From: Thauera linaloolentis 47Lol = DSM 12138
GTDB taxonomy: Bacteria; Pseudomonadota; Gammaproteobacteria; Burkholderiales; Rhodocyclaceae
Direction of reading: 5' to 3'
Length of the DNA: 64,000 nucleotides
Assembly (NCBI RefSeq): GCF_000310205.1
Contig: NZ_AMXE01000003.1
Coordinates: 49,280-113,279 of the forward strand
Shown here: one piece after another, positions 18,772-26,842 of the stretch
Layout of the letters: each line of letters starts with the position of its first letter
Position numbering within the stretch: the first letter of the stretch is position 1
Notes under the pieces: model-generated
Told to the model about the DNA's origin: nothing
The model's database searches: none
The model's input: the letters and a program-made list of their open reading frames with translations, nothing else
Made by a program: the position numbers and the translations under genes

Positions 18772-18784
18772 GCCGGACGGTCAC

Positions 18785-19702
18785 ATGGACGAGACGCCAG
18801 CACTGGATTCACCGCGCCCGTGGTGGCGCTCGTGGCGGCCGAAGACGTGGATCGGCCTGGTCATTTCCGCGGCCGGCTTGCTGGTCCTGCTGATGCAGTC
18901 GTGGCGCTTCGTCCAGAGCGATCCGGCCGTGCTGAGCGCCCTGATCGGCGGGTCGGTGGCTGCGTTGGCCACGGCGCTGGGGACTTTGCCGGTATTGCTG
19001 TCGCAGCGCCTTTCAGACCGCGTGCAGGACAGCCTGTTCGGCTTTGGGGCGGGCGTGATGCTGGCTGCGAGCGCTTTCTCGCTCGTGATTCCCGGCTTGC
19101 AGGCGGCGCAGGATGCCGGGACGTTCGGCGGAGGTCCGTGGTCGGCCGGTGGCGTGGTCGGCGCGGCGATCCTGCTCGGCGGTGTCGTGCTGCTGGCCAT
19201 GGACCGCCTGCTGCCGCACGAACACTTCATCAAGGGGCGTGAAGGCGCGGTGGCGAAGAAACTGCGCCGCACCTGGCTGTTCGTCATCGCGATTGCCTTG
19301 CACAATCTTCCCGAAGGTGTGGCCATCGGGGTGGGCTATGCCGGCAACGAGGGCATGCGGGCGAACGCGCTGGCCATGGGCATCGCGATCCAGGATGTGC
19401 CCGAGGGGCTGGTCGTGGCGGCTGCGCTGCTCGCGGCGGGGTATCGCCGTGGATTCGCTGTCGCGCTGGGGATCGCGTCCGGGCTGGTGGAGCCGGTTGG
19501 TGCTGTGGCGGGGGCGGCGATCGTCGGTTATTCGGCCGCGCTGTTGCCGTGGGGGCTGGGGTTTGCCGCAGGTGCCATGCTCTTCGTGATCAGCCACGAG
19601 ATCATTCCGGAGTCGCACCGCAAGGGGCATGAGGCGTTTGCGACGGCGGGCCTGATGATCGGCTTCGTGCTGATGATGGTGCTCGATACGGCGCTCGGCT
19701 AG
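18785..19702 (+). CDS. ZIP-family divalent metal transporter
   Basis: A 305-residue inner-membrane protein with about eight membrane helices. The metal-path motifs are HNLPEGVAIGVGYAG (helix 4) and IAIQDVPEGLVVAAALLAAG (helix 5), as in GufA-type ZIP proteins. It has a hydrophilic N-terminus of about 25 residues. Following sodA in a Fur-boxed operon, manganese is the most economical substrate; zinc and iron cannot be excluded. I chose ATG 18785; an earlier ATG at 18752 would overlap sodA. The P. aeruginosa sodA operon also ends with a ZIP gene (PA4467). Confidence 0.85.
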   Translation: MDETPALDSPRPWWRSWRPKTWIGLVISAAGLLVLLMQSWRFVQSDPAVLSALIGGSVAALATALGTLPVLLSQRLSDRVQDSLFGFGAGVMLAASAFSLVIPGLQAAQDAGTFGGGPWSAGGVVGAAILLGGVVLLAMDRLLPHEHFIKGREGAVAKKLRRTWLFVIAIALHNLPEGVAIGVGYAGNEGMRANALAMGIAIQDVPEGLVVAAALLAAGYRRGFAVALGIASGLVEPVGAVAGAAIVGYSAALLPWGLGFAAGAMLFVISHEIIPESHRKGHEAFATAGLMIGFVLMMVLDTALG

Positions 19703-19705
19703 ACC

Positions 19706-19846
19706 CAATACGGTTCAGTGAGTGCGCTCCTCGTCACTGCAGGAGCGGCGTCAGCCGCGAAAGAAGTGGCGCATTTGCTGAACAGGCATTCGCGGCTGAC
19801 GCCGCGCCTACGGAAACAAGCCGCCACGCTTATCTGAACCGTATTG
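19706..19846. repeat. nested inverted repeat, REP/REPIN-like element
   Basis: Two concentric dyads occupy the gap between the convergent ZIP and prlC genes. The outer arms are a perfect 13-mer: CAATACGGTTCAG (19706-19718) and CTGAACCGTATTG (19834-19846). The inner arms are 21 bp with one mismatch, at 19741-19761 and 19789-19809, each containing GGCGTCAGCCGCG or its complement. This motif closely resembles Pseudomonas-type REP sequences, and two inverted REPs make a REPIN. No RAYT (REP-associated transposase) gene is in the window. It may also act as a bidirectional terminator. Confidence 0.7.
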
Positions 19847-19967
19847 TGGCTAGAACAGCGCCGGCGCGGCGCCTGCACGGCCGAGCGCGGCGCTGCTCGG
19901 TCCTGTCCGGCTGGCGGAATCATTCGCCCCTGCTGTTTCGGCAGCAGGGGGCCAAGCGGTCCGGGTT

Positions 19968-22037
19968 TCAGGCGCTCACCATGCCGCTGTGGCGCAGCAG
20001 CGCGTCGACCCTGGGCTCGCGGCCGCGGAAGGCCTTGAACGATTCCAGTGCCGGGCGGCTGCCGCCCACGGCAAGGATCTCGCGCCAGAAGCGCGCGCCC
20101 GTTTCGGGGTCGAGCAGGCTGCCCTTGCCGGCACCGGCTTCCTCGAAGGCTTCGAAGGCATCGGCCGACAGCACTTCCGCCCATTTGTAGCTGTAGTAGC
20201 CGGCCGCGTAGCCCCCGGCGAAGATGTGCGAGAAACTGTGCGGAAAGCGGTGCCAGGCGGGCGGAATCATCACCGCGACTTCCTTGCGTACCTCGTCCAG
20301 CAGGGCCATCACGCGTTCGATGGGCACCGGCCCGGCCGCGGCGCCCGCCTCGCCGTGCAGGCGCAGATCGAAGATCGAGAATTCGAGCTGGCGCACCGTC
20401 TGCATGCCGCTCTGGAAGTTCTTTGCCGCGATCATTTTGTCGTACAGCGCGCGCGGCAGCGGTTCGCCGCTGTCGACATGGGCGGTCATGCCTTGCAGCA
20501 CGTCCCATTCCCAGCAGAAATTCTCCATGAACTGGCTCGGCAGTTCGACCGCGTCCCATTCCACGCCGTTGATGCCGGAGAGCGCCAGTTCGTCCACCTG
20601 CGTCAGCAGGTGGTGCAGGCCGTGGCCGCACTCGTGGAACAGCGTCAGCACGTCGTCGTGCGTGAACGTGGCGGGTCTGCCGCCGACCGGGCCGGGGAAG
20701 TTGCATACGAGGTAGGCGATCGGCGTATCGCTGCCCCAGGTATCGCGATGGCGGCTGCGGGCGGAGTCCATCCAGGCGCCGCCGCGCTTGGTGGCGCGCG
20801 CATGCAGGTCCAGATAGAAATGGCCGACGAGTTCGCCTTCCTTCTCGATGCGGAAGAAAAGCACGTCCGGGTCCCAGGTCGGCGCTGCGTCGGGCAGGAT
20901 GTCGACGCGGTACAGCGCGCGGATCACGCCGAACAGGCCGTCCAGCACCTTGGGTTCGGGGAAGTACTGCTTCACTTCCTGGTCGGAGTAGGCGTAACGC
21001 TGTTCGCGCAGCTTTTCCGAGGCATAGGCGAGGTCCCAGGGCTGCAGCTCGGCAAGACCCAGCTCTTGTGCGGCGAAGGCACGCAGTTCGGCGAGATCGC
21101 GCTCGGCGAAGGGCTTGGCCTTGGCGGCGAGGTCGTGCAGGAAGCCGAGCACCTGGTCGGGCGTGTCGGCCATCTTCGGCACCAGCGACACCTCGGCGAA
21201 GTTGCGGTAGCCGAGCATGCGCGCTTCCTCGTCGCGCAGCGCGAGGATGCGGCCGATCAGCGGGCCGTTGTCGAGTTCGGGCTCGCCCAGCTCGGAGGCG
21301 CGGGTGGCGTAGGCGCGGTACATGCGCGCGCGCAGTTCGCGGTCGTCGGCGTACTGCAGCACCGGCAGGTAGGACGGCATCTGCAGCGTGAACTTCCAGC
21401 CCGGCTTGCCGTCGGCCTGGGCTGCCGCGTGCGCGGCCTCGCCAGCGTCGTCCGGAATCCCCGCAAGGCCGGCTTCGTCGGTGATCCACTCCGCGTGGGC
21501 GTTGGTGGCGTCGAGCAGGTTTTCGGAGAACTTCGCCGCGAGCTGCGATTGTTCTTCCTGGATGGCCTGGAAGCGCGGTTTCTGTTCGTCAGGCAATTCG
21601 GCGCCGGACAGGCGGAAGTCGCGCAGCGCATGTTCCAGGATGCGCTGGCGCACCGGCGACAGGGTGGTGAACTCGGGGCTGTCGTGCAGTGCCTTGTACT
21701 TCCGGAACAGTGCCAGGTTCTGGCCGACCTCGGCGTGGAAGCGCGAGATATCGGGCAGCATCGCGTTGTAGGCTTCGCGCCATTCGGGCACGTCGAACAC
21801 GCTGTGCAGATGGCCGACCACGCCCCAGGCACGGCCGAGGCGTTCGCCGGCTTCGTCCATCGGGCCGACGAAGCCGTCCCAGGTGGGCGTGGCCGGGTCG
21901 GCGGTGAGACGTTCGATCAGGCTGCGGTTCTCGTCGATCAGGCTCTTGATGGCGGGGGCGACATGTTCCGGCTTGATGTCGGCAAAGCGTGGCATGCCGG
22001 AGAAATCGAGCAAGGGGTTGGCGACGGCATCGTTCAT
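19968..22037 (-). CDS. prlC: oligopeptidase A (M3 metallopeptidase)
   Basis: A 689-residue cytosolic zinc peptidase that degrades oligopeptides, including cleaved signal peptides. The M3 active site is FHECGHGLHHLL near residue 465, with the third ligand Glu in the following helix (GINGVEWDAVELPSQFMENF). Length and spacing agree with E. coli OpdA (680). I used ATG 22035-22037 (MNDAVANPLLDF); the longer frame upstream is low-complexity and contains the terminator of the next gene. No partner gene is evident; the DUF2189 gene upstream has its own terminator. Confidence 0.94.
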   Translation of the reverse strand: MNDAVANPLLDFSGMPRFADIKPEHVAPAIKSLIDENRSLIERLTADPATPTWDGFVGPMDEAGERLGRAWGVVGHLHSVFDVPEWREAYNAMLPDISRFHAEVGQNLALFRKYKALHDSPEFTTLSPVRQRILEHALRDFRLSGAELPDEQKPRFQAIQEEQSQLAAKFSENLLDATNAHAEWITDEAGLAGIPDDAGEAAHAAAQADGKPGWKFTLQMPSYLPVLQYADDRELRARMYRAYATRASELGEPELDNGPLIGRILALRDEEARMLGYRNFAEVSLVPKMADTPDQVLGFLHDLAAKAKPFAERDLAELRAFAAQELGLAELQPWDLAYASEKLREQRYAYSDQEVKQYFPEPKVLDGLFGVIRALYRVDILPDAAPTWDPDVLFFRIEKEGELVGHFYLDLHARATKRGGAWMDSARSRHRDTWGSDTPIAYLVCNFPGPVGGRPATFTHDDVLTLFHECGHGLHHLLTQVDELALSGINGVEWDAVELPSQFMENFCWEWDVLQGMTAHVDSGEPLPRALYDKMIAAKNFQSGMQTVRQLEFSIFDLRLHGEAGAAAGPVPIERVMALLDEVRKEVAVMIPPAWHRFPHSFSHIFAGGYAAGYYSYKWAEVLSADAFEAFEEAGAGKGSLLDPETGARFWREILAVGGSRPALESFKAFRGREPRVDALLRHSGMVSA

Positions 22038-22104
22038 GGGGCTGAATCTCTGTGTGCGGTTGTGAGTTGCGGCCGAGGGGCCAGGCTGCGGGCTATTGTG
22101 CCGC

Positions 22105-22140
22105 AAAAAAAACCGTGGGCGCCGCGATCGGCGCCCACGG
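22105..22140 (-). terminator. strong intrinsic terminator after the DUF2189 gene
   Basis: A perfect 11-bp stem, CCGTGGGCGCC (22113-22123) with GGCGCCCACGG (22130-22140), is flanked by A8 at 22105-22112, which reads as U8 on the minus strand. It separates the DUF2189 gene from prlC. Confidence 0.9.
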
Positions 22141-22160
22141 GGCGTCAAGGCGAGGCCTGC

Positions 22161-22934
22161 TCAGCGGACCATGTCGCGGTAGGCGTGCCAGGTGGCGTGG
22201 CCGAGCAGCGGCAGCAGGATGGTCATGCCGATCATCATCGTGGCGAAGCCGGCTGCGACCAGCACGACGATCAACGCCGCCCATACGGCCATGGCGCCAA
22301 GGTTGACGCCCACCGCGCGAAGGCTGGTCATGGCCGCGGTGATGGCGTCGGTGTCCCGGTCCATCATCATCGGGATCGCGATCGCCGACAGTGAGAACAC
22401 CACCGCCGCCAGCACGCCGCCGATCAACATGTAGGCGGCGACGAAGGAAAGGTGGTTGCCGGAAAGGAACACGTCGCGGAAGAAATTGCCCACTTCCGAC
22501 AGGCTGCCGCCGTAGAACAGCGCGAACAGGATCGCCGACATGCGTTCCCAGCCGATCAGGGTGATGGCGAGGAAGGCGCCGAAATAGGCCATGCCGTCCG
22601 CGTGGCGCCACAGGCCGCGCACTGAGCCGGCCAGTGAAACCGGCTCGCCGCGCTCATGGCGGCGGGATATCTCGTACAGTCCCGCGGCCGCAACCGGGCC
22701 GATCAGGAGAAAACCCGAGATCGCTGCGGTGAACAGATAGGGCGTGGTCGCAGCATAGGACAGGATGGCGTACCCGATCGCGGCAAGGAGGACGCCGTAG
22801 GCGAGGCTGGCGCCCAGGTTTTCGCGCATGTCGTTCCAGCCCATGCGCAGCCATTCGAAGGGGCGCAATGCATCGACTTCGCGCACGTGGGGCAGTTGGA
22901 AATGCTGTTCCAGCGAATTGAACGGCTTGTCCAT
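22161..22934 (-). CDS. DUF2189 integral membrane protein
   Basis: A 257-residue inner-membrane protein with about six hydrophobic helices and an N-terminal cytosolic segment (HVREVDALRPFEWLRMGWND) that is typical of DUF2189. Further family features are the GPVAAAGLYEISRRHERGE loop and a final helix followed by HATWHAYRDMV. The function of the family is not known; members are often annotated as cytochrome c oxidase subunit-like without proof. The start is ATG 22932-22934. A strong terminator follows directly. Confidence 0.8.
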   Translation of the reverse strand: MDKPFNSLEQHFQLPHVREVDALRPFEWLRMGWNDMRENLGASLAYGVLLAAIGYAILSYAATTPYLFTAAISGFLLIGPVAAAGLYEISRRHERGEPVSLAGSVRGLWRHADGMAYFGAFLAITLIGWERMSAILFALFYGGSLSEVGNFFRDVFLSGNHLSFVAAYMLIGGVLAAVVFSLSAIAIPMMMDRDTDAITAAMTSLRAVGVNLGAMAVWAALIVVLVAAGFATMMIGMTILLPLLGHATWHAYRDMVR

Positions 22935-23110
22935 GGCAACCTCCGGTGATTTGACGTGGGTCGAACACACCGCACCGCCACGCCTTGCGCGGCGGCGTCG
23001 GATTGCCTCTGAGACCAGGAAAAAAACAGCCGGTTCGCGAATGCGAGTCGTTCTTGTTGCTGGGGATTGCCCCGATGCCCGTGGCCGGGCATCGGGGGCC
23101 GGGCGGGATA

Positions 23111-24046
23111 TCAGGCGAGCTTGCTGCCAGTCAGGCGCTCGTAGGCTTCGCGATACTTGCCGGCGGTATGCTCGATGACGTCGGCCGGCAGCTTCGGGCC
23201 GGGAGCGGTCTTGTTCCAGTCGAGCGTTTCCAGGTAGTCGCGCACGAACTGCTTGTCGAAGGAGGGCGGGCTGATGCCTTCGCGGTAGCTGTCGGCAGGC
23301 CAGAAGCGGGACGAGTCCGGCGTCAGGGCTTCGTCGATCAGGTGCAGCGTGCCGGCGGCGTCGATGCCGAACTCGAATTTCGTGTCGGCGATGATGATGC
23401 CGCGGCCGGCGGCATAGTCCGCCGCTTCCGTGTACAGGGCGATGGCGGCCTTGCGCGCTTCTTCCGCGAGCTGGGCGCCGCTCTTGTCGGTGCCGGCAAG
23501 CGCGTCCGCCAGCATCGCGTCGCAGCGCGCCTGCGCCTGCTCGAAGGAGATGTTCTCGTCGTGCTCGCCCATGTCGGCCTTGGACGAGGGGGTGAAGATC
23601 GGCGCCGGCAGCCTGGCCGCCTGCTGCAGGCCGGCGGGCAGGGCGATGCCGCAGATGGCGCCGGTGGCCTGGTAGTCCTTCCAGCCCGAACCGATCACGT
23701 AGCCGCGCACCACGGCTTCGATCGGCAGCGGCTTCAGGCGCTTGACCACCAGTGCGCGGCCGCGCACCTGGTCGCGTTCGTCGTCGGCGACGACGGTTTC
23801 GGGGTCGATGCCGGTGAGCTGGTTGGGCAGGATGTGGCCGAGCCGCTCGAACCAGAAGTTGGCCAGAGCCACCAGCACGCGACCCTTGTCCGGAATCGGG
23901 TCCGGCAGGATCACGTCGAAGGCGGACAGACGGTCGCTGGTGACGATCAGCAGCTTGTCGCCGTCGATGGCGTAGATGTCGCGTACCTTGCCGCGGCCGA
24001 GCAGCGGCAGGCTCTTGATGGAAGTATCGAATAGGGGCGTCGCCAC
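23111..24046 (-). CDS. purC: phosphoribosylaminoimidazole-succinocarboxamide synthase
   Basis: A 311-residue SAICAR synthetase of purine synthesis, joining CAIR and aspartate with ATP. The N-terminal block [20 protein letters not shown] and the motif [20 protein letters not shown] are characteristic. Later segments [17 protein letters not shown] and [10 protein letters not shown] complete the ATP-grasp-like core. Its length of about 300 matches the longer, yeast-like form common in betaproteobacteria rather than the 237-residue E. coli form. It stands alone, with a GC-rich hairpin at 23070-23097 after its stop. Confidence 0.95.
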   Translation of the reverse strand: MATPLFDTSIKSLPLLGRGKVRDIYAIDGDKLLIVTSDRLSAFDVILPDPIPDKGRVLVALANFWFERLGHILPNQLTGIDPETVVADDERDQVRGRALVVKRLKPLPIEAVVRGYVIGSGWKDYQATGAICGIALPAGLQQAARLPAPIFTPSSKADMGEHDENISFEQAQARCDAMLADALAGTDKSGAQLAEEARKAAIALYTEAADYAAGRGIIIADTKFEFGIDAAGTLHLIDEALTPDSSRFWPADSYREGISPPSFDKQFVRDYLETLDWNKTAPGPKLPADVIEHTAGKYREAYERLTGSKLA

Positions 24047-24140
24047 GGTCTGGCCTCGGTTGCTGGCAAAACCGCGATTATAGGGGAGTGCCGCCCGGTA
24101 CGCGCTGTGGCCCTCGCGCGTGGCGGGCGATGCGGGCGGC

Positions 24141-24156
24141 TGTGATCGAGGTCACG
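24141..24156. promoter_or_regulatory. candidate Crp/Vfr-type binding site
   Basis: TGTGATCGAGGTCACG is TGTGA-N6-TCACG, nearly the full Crp consensus (TGTGA-N6-TCACA). A TAGTAT element lies at 24175-24180. If that is the -10, the site is centred about 39 bases before the start of transcription, close to a class II activator position for the PEP-CTERM gene at 24222. Confidence 0.5.
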
Positions 24157-24221
24157 AGGCGATTTCGCGAATTTTAGTATTGTCTTCGTTATTGATGAAT
24201 CCAACAGGAAGGCCCCGCAGC

Positions 24222-25277
24222 ATGTCTCCCAAGCGCTTTTTCGCCACCGCCCTGCTTCTCTCCGGTTTCGGCTTCCAAGTCCAGGCCGCGCCGCTCAGCG
24301 CCACCGAGACGATGCAGCAGTTCAACCTGATCGTGTTCGGTAGCGCGAGCTCCTCTTCGCATGTGGATGGTCGAACCTACGTGGGCGGCAGTCTGTCCGG
24401 TGGGGATTATGGCCAGCACCTCGGGCGCATGCCGGCCTCGCCCTATGCCGGGCTCACCGTCGGCGGCAGCGCCGCCAACGTGAATGTGAACGGCGGCGGC
24501 ATTTCCGTCGGCGGCAGTCTCGCGTCGGGCAACATCAACAACGGCAGTGCCTACGTGGGCGGTAGCGTGGCCAACACCAACTTCAACGGTGGTGGCGCTT
24601 ACGTCGGCGGCAGCGCGGCCAACGTCAATTTCAATCGCGGGCGACTGAGCGATGCGCCGGCGCAATCCGCGCCCGAGGGCATCGAAGCGAACATGCGCGA
24701 CCTGTCCCGGGAACTGAGCCAGCTCAGCGCTACCGGCAGCACGGTCGCATTCGACGGCAACCGCGCCGTCTTCAACGCCGTCGCCGGCGCCGACGGCATC
24801 GCGGTGTTCGACCTCAGCGGGATCGACGCCGACGTGTTCCGCAAGGGAGAATTCCTGTTCAACACGAATGGTGCCGATCTGCTCGTCTTCAACGTCGATG
24901 AGCTCTTGCTCGACTTCTCCGCGAATTTCCTCGGCGGCAGTGCGCAGGGCATCGGCAGCCGGGCCGTGTGGAATTTCTACAATGCGAGCAACCTGACCAT
25001 CCGCAACCAGTTCGGCGGCAGCGTGCTGGCGCCCAATGCGAGCTTCACCAACTACAACAACATCGAAGGCACGGTCGTGGTGAGTTCCCTGAACCAGCGC
25101 GGCGAGGTCCATCTGCAGCCCTTGAACGCTTCCCTGCCCAGTGCCCGTGCGCCGCTCGTCCCGCCCGCCAACGCGGTGCCCGAGCCCGGCTCGTTTGCGC
25201 TGTTGCTCGCCGCGTTGGGTGCGCTGGCAGTGTTCCGGCGCGCGGCTGCACGGCCGCGCGAGGCGCACGCGGGCTGA
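24222..25277 (+). CDS. choice-of-anchor A family protein with PEP-CTERM sorting signal
   Basis: A 351-residue exported protein. A signal peptide (residues 1-22, cleaved near VQAAPLS) is followed by the choice-of-anchor A domain (FNLIVFGSASSSSHVDGRTYVGG). A run of imperfect repeats follows at about residues 75-145, each with VGGS and an Asn/Gly-rich tail such as ANVNVNGGG, suggesting a beta-helix. The C-terminus is VPEPGSFALLLAALGALAVF plus a basic tail, the PEP-CTERM signal recognised by exosortase, linked to exopolysaccharide-forming bacteria. No exosortase gene is in the window. ATG 24222 follows AGGAAGG; ATG 24195 is the alternative. Confidence 0.85.
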   Translation: MSPKRFFATALLLSGFGFQVQAAPLSATETMQQFNLIVFGSASSSSHVDGRTYVGGSLSGGDYGQHLGRMPASPYAGLTVGGSAANVNVNGGGISVGGSLASGNINNGSAYVGGSVANTNFNGGGAYVGGSAANVNFNRGRLSDAPAQSAPEGIEANMRDLSRELSQLSATGSTVAFDGNRAVFNAVAGADGIAVFDLSGIDADVFRKGEFLFNTNGADLLVFNVDELLLDFSANFLGGSAQGIGSRAVWNFYNASNLTIRNQFGGSVLAPNASFTNYNNIEGTVVVSSLNQRGEVHLQPLNASLPSARAPLVPPANAVPEPGSFALLLAALGALAVFRRAAARPREAHAG

Positions 25278-25343
25278 GTGTCGGCGGCGGACCCCGGCGG
25301 CGCGTTAAACTCCGCCGGAACAAGCCGTGTCCGCGAGGCCCCG

Positions 25344-26216
25344 ATGAGCAAGCCCGTTTTCTGGCGCGACCCCGCGCTGCCTCATGTCGAATTGAGAAAG
25401 GTCGATGACGGCCGGAGCGTCTGCTACGCTCCCCATGCGCATGCCGAATGGTCGATGGGGGCGATCGTCCGCGGCGAGAGCAGCTTCGTCTGCGGGCACC
25501 GTCGCTACCATGTTGAGGCCGGCACGCTGGTGCTCATCAACCCTGAATGGGTGCATGCCTGCAATCCGCTCGAAGGCGGGCCGTGGGCGTATCTCATGCT
25601 GTACATCGACGCGCAGTGGCTTGCCGGCCTGCGTTGCCGGCTCGGCCTGGTCCGCACGCCGGAATGGCAGGATCTGGCGCCCGACGTGATGCGCTCGCCC
25701 GCAGTCTTCGAGGCTTTCGTCGGCCTCGCCGCATGCCTGCTCGACCCTGCTCCGTCCGCGGCGCGGAAGAATGCCCGCCTCGTCGCCTTTCTGTCGGATA
25801 TCCTGCCCCGCCTTGCCGTGTGCGAGGCCGCGAGGACGGCGCCGGCACGGCTGAGCGCGGTGGCGGACTATCTGGATGCGCATTGCGCCGGCGACGTATC
25901 GCTCGATGCGCTGTGCCGGCGGGCCGACGTCAGCCCTGGGCATCTGATCCGCAGCTTCAAGCGCTACTTCCGCATGACGCCGCACGCCTACGCGATCAAT
26001 CGCCGGGTCCGGCTCGGCCAGCGGGCGCTGCGGAACGGGAGTCCGATTGCCGATGCCGCGCTCGAGAGCGGGTTCTCGGATCAGGCCCATTTCCAGCGCA
26101 TGTTCAAGCGGCTGCTGGCCGCTACGCCCGGGCAGTATCGCCAGCCTTCAGTCGATGAGGAGGAAGATGCAACTGCCCGCGAGCAAGGCGGCGAGCACGC
26201 GATTCATCGCGCGTAG
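25344..26216 (+). CDS. AraC-family transcriptional regulator
   Basis: A 290-residue regulator. The N-terminal cupin sensor (about residues 10-140) has the AraC-type YAPHAHAEWSMGAIVRGES. The C-terminal pair of helix-turn-helix motifs (about 185-285) shows SLDALCRRADVSPGHLIRSF and IADAALESGFSDQAHFQRMF, and ends TPGQYR. Its 3' end overlaps the convergent LysE-family exporter by 69 bases. AraC-type regulators of this sensor class are often next to a LysE/RhtB exporter, so it may control that gene in response to an amino acid. ATG 25344 begins the sensor domain. Confidence 0.88.
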   Translation: MSKPVFWRDPALPHVELRKVDDGRSVCYAPHAHAEWSMGAIVRGESSFVCGHRRYHVEAGTLVLINPEWVHACNPLEGGPWAYLMLYIDAQWLAGLRCRLGLVRTPEWQDLAPDVMRSPAVFEAFVGLAACLLDPAPSAARKNARLVAFLSDILPRLAVCEAARTAPARLSAVADYLDAHCAGDVSLDALCRRADVSPGHLIRSFKRYFRMTPHAYAINRRVRLGQRALRNGSPIADAALESGFSDQAHFQRMFKRLLAATPGQYRQPSVDEEEDATAREQGGEHAIHRA

Positions 26217-26741
26217 CCTGGATGGGCGGGTGATGCGGCGCCGCAGGAAGGCGCCGGCAAAGACCCAGCAGGCGAGCGAGGCCCAGCAGATCGGCGCGTA
26301 AAGCGCGGCGAACAGTGCCAGCTCCTCCAGAACCGCTCCCCTCGTGTAGGCGCCGATGCCTGACGCGGCGGCCAGCCAGGCTTTCGGATTGAGCCACTGC
26401 ATGAGGGCGCCGGCCATGAAGCCCGGCGGCGCATCGGCGTTTCGCGCGTCGAGGGCGCCGTCGTCCCGCGCGAGCTGCCAGCTCAGATAAAGCAGGAAGG
26501 CGATGCCGCTCCAGCGTAGCAGCGTCGCCAGCAGCGGCAGTTGCGCCATGGCGGTGGCGAGCCCCAGGCCGACCGCGGCGAAGAGCGCGATGAAGCCTGC
26601 CGTTGCGCCGCTGACGAAGCCCAGGCTTGCCCGTACGCCGTAGCGGGTGCCGCTGCCGAGGCAGACCATGTTGACCGGGCCGGGGGAAATCGAGGCGGCG
26701 AGGGCGAACGCCGACATGGGAAGGATCAGCGCAAGGCTCAT
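26148..26741 (-). CDS. LysE/RhtB-family amino acid exporter
   Basis: A 197-residue membrane protein with about six helices and the family start: a hydrophobic first helix containing ISPGPVNMVCLGSGTRYG, followed by ASLGFVSGATAGF. The middle loop GALMQWLNPKAWLAA is also typical. Such proteins export amino acids or related metabolites with proton exchange; the substrate cannot be read from sequence. It converges on and overlaps the AraC-type regulator by 69 bases, which could produce antisense interference between the two messages. Confidence 0.88.
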   Translation of the reverse strand: MSLALILPMSAFALAASISPGPVNMVCLGSGTRYGVRASLGFVSGATAGFIALFAAVGLGLATAMAQLPLLATLLRWSGIAFLLYLSWQLARDDGALDARNADAPPGFMAGALMQWLNPKAWLAAASGIGAYTRGAVLEELALFAALYAPICWASLACWVFAGAFLRRRITRPSRLRAMNRVLAALLAGSCIFLLID

Positions 26742-26842
26742 TCACGGGCTCCTGGGTAATCGAGGGCCGTGAATGTTGAAGCGCCTGCCGTCCGCGGTCT
26801 TGAACGGAATTGATGTCGGGCCGGCGGATGCGCGGCAGGTGC

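Noticed and set aside
19989..22394. 801-codon plus-strand open frame
   Set aside because: Shadow of prlC on the opposite strand; composition is biased as expected for an antisense frame and it runs through the DUF2189 terminator.
23070..23097. Strong GC hairpin after purC (CCCCGATGCCC with GGGCATCGGGG)
   Set aside because: No T tract on either strand, so I do not call it a terminator, although it could stabilise the purC 3' end.
24459..24640. Regularly repeated GGCGGCAG-type units, considered as a CRISPR-like or DNA repeat array
   Set aside because: Repeats are imperfect, in frame, and encode the VGGS/Asn-Gly protein repeat of the choice-of-anchor A protein.
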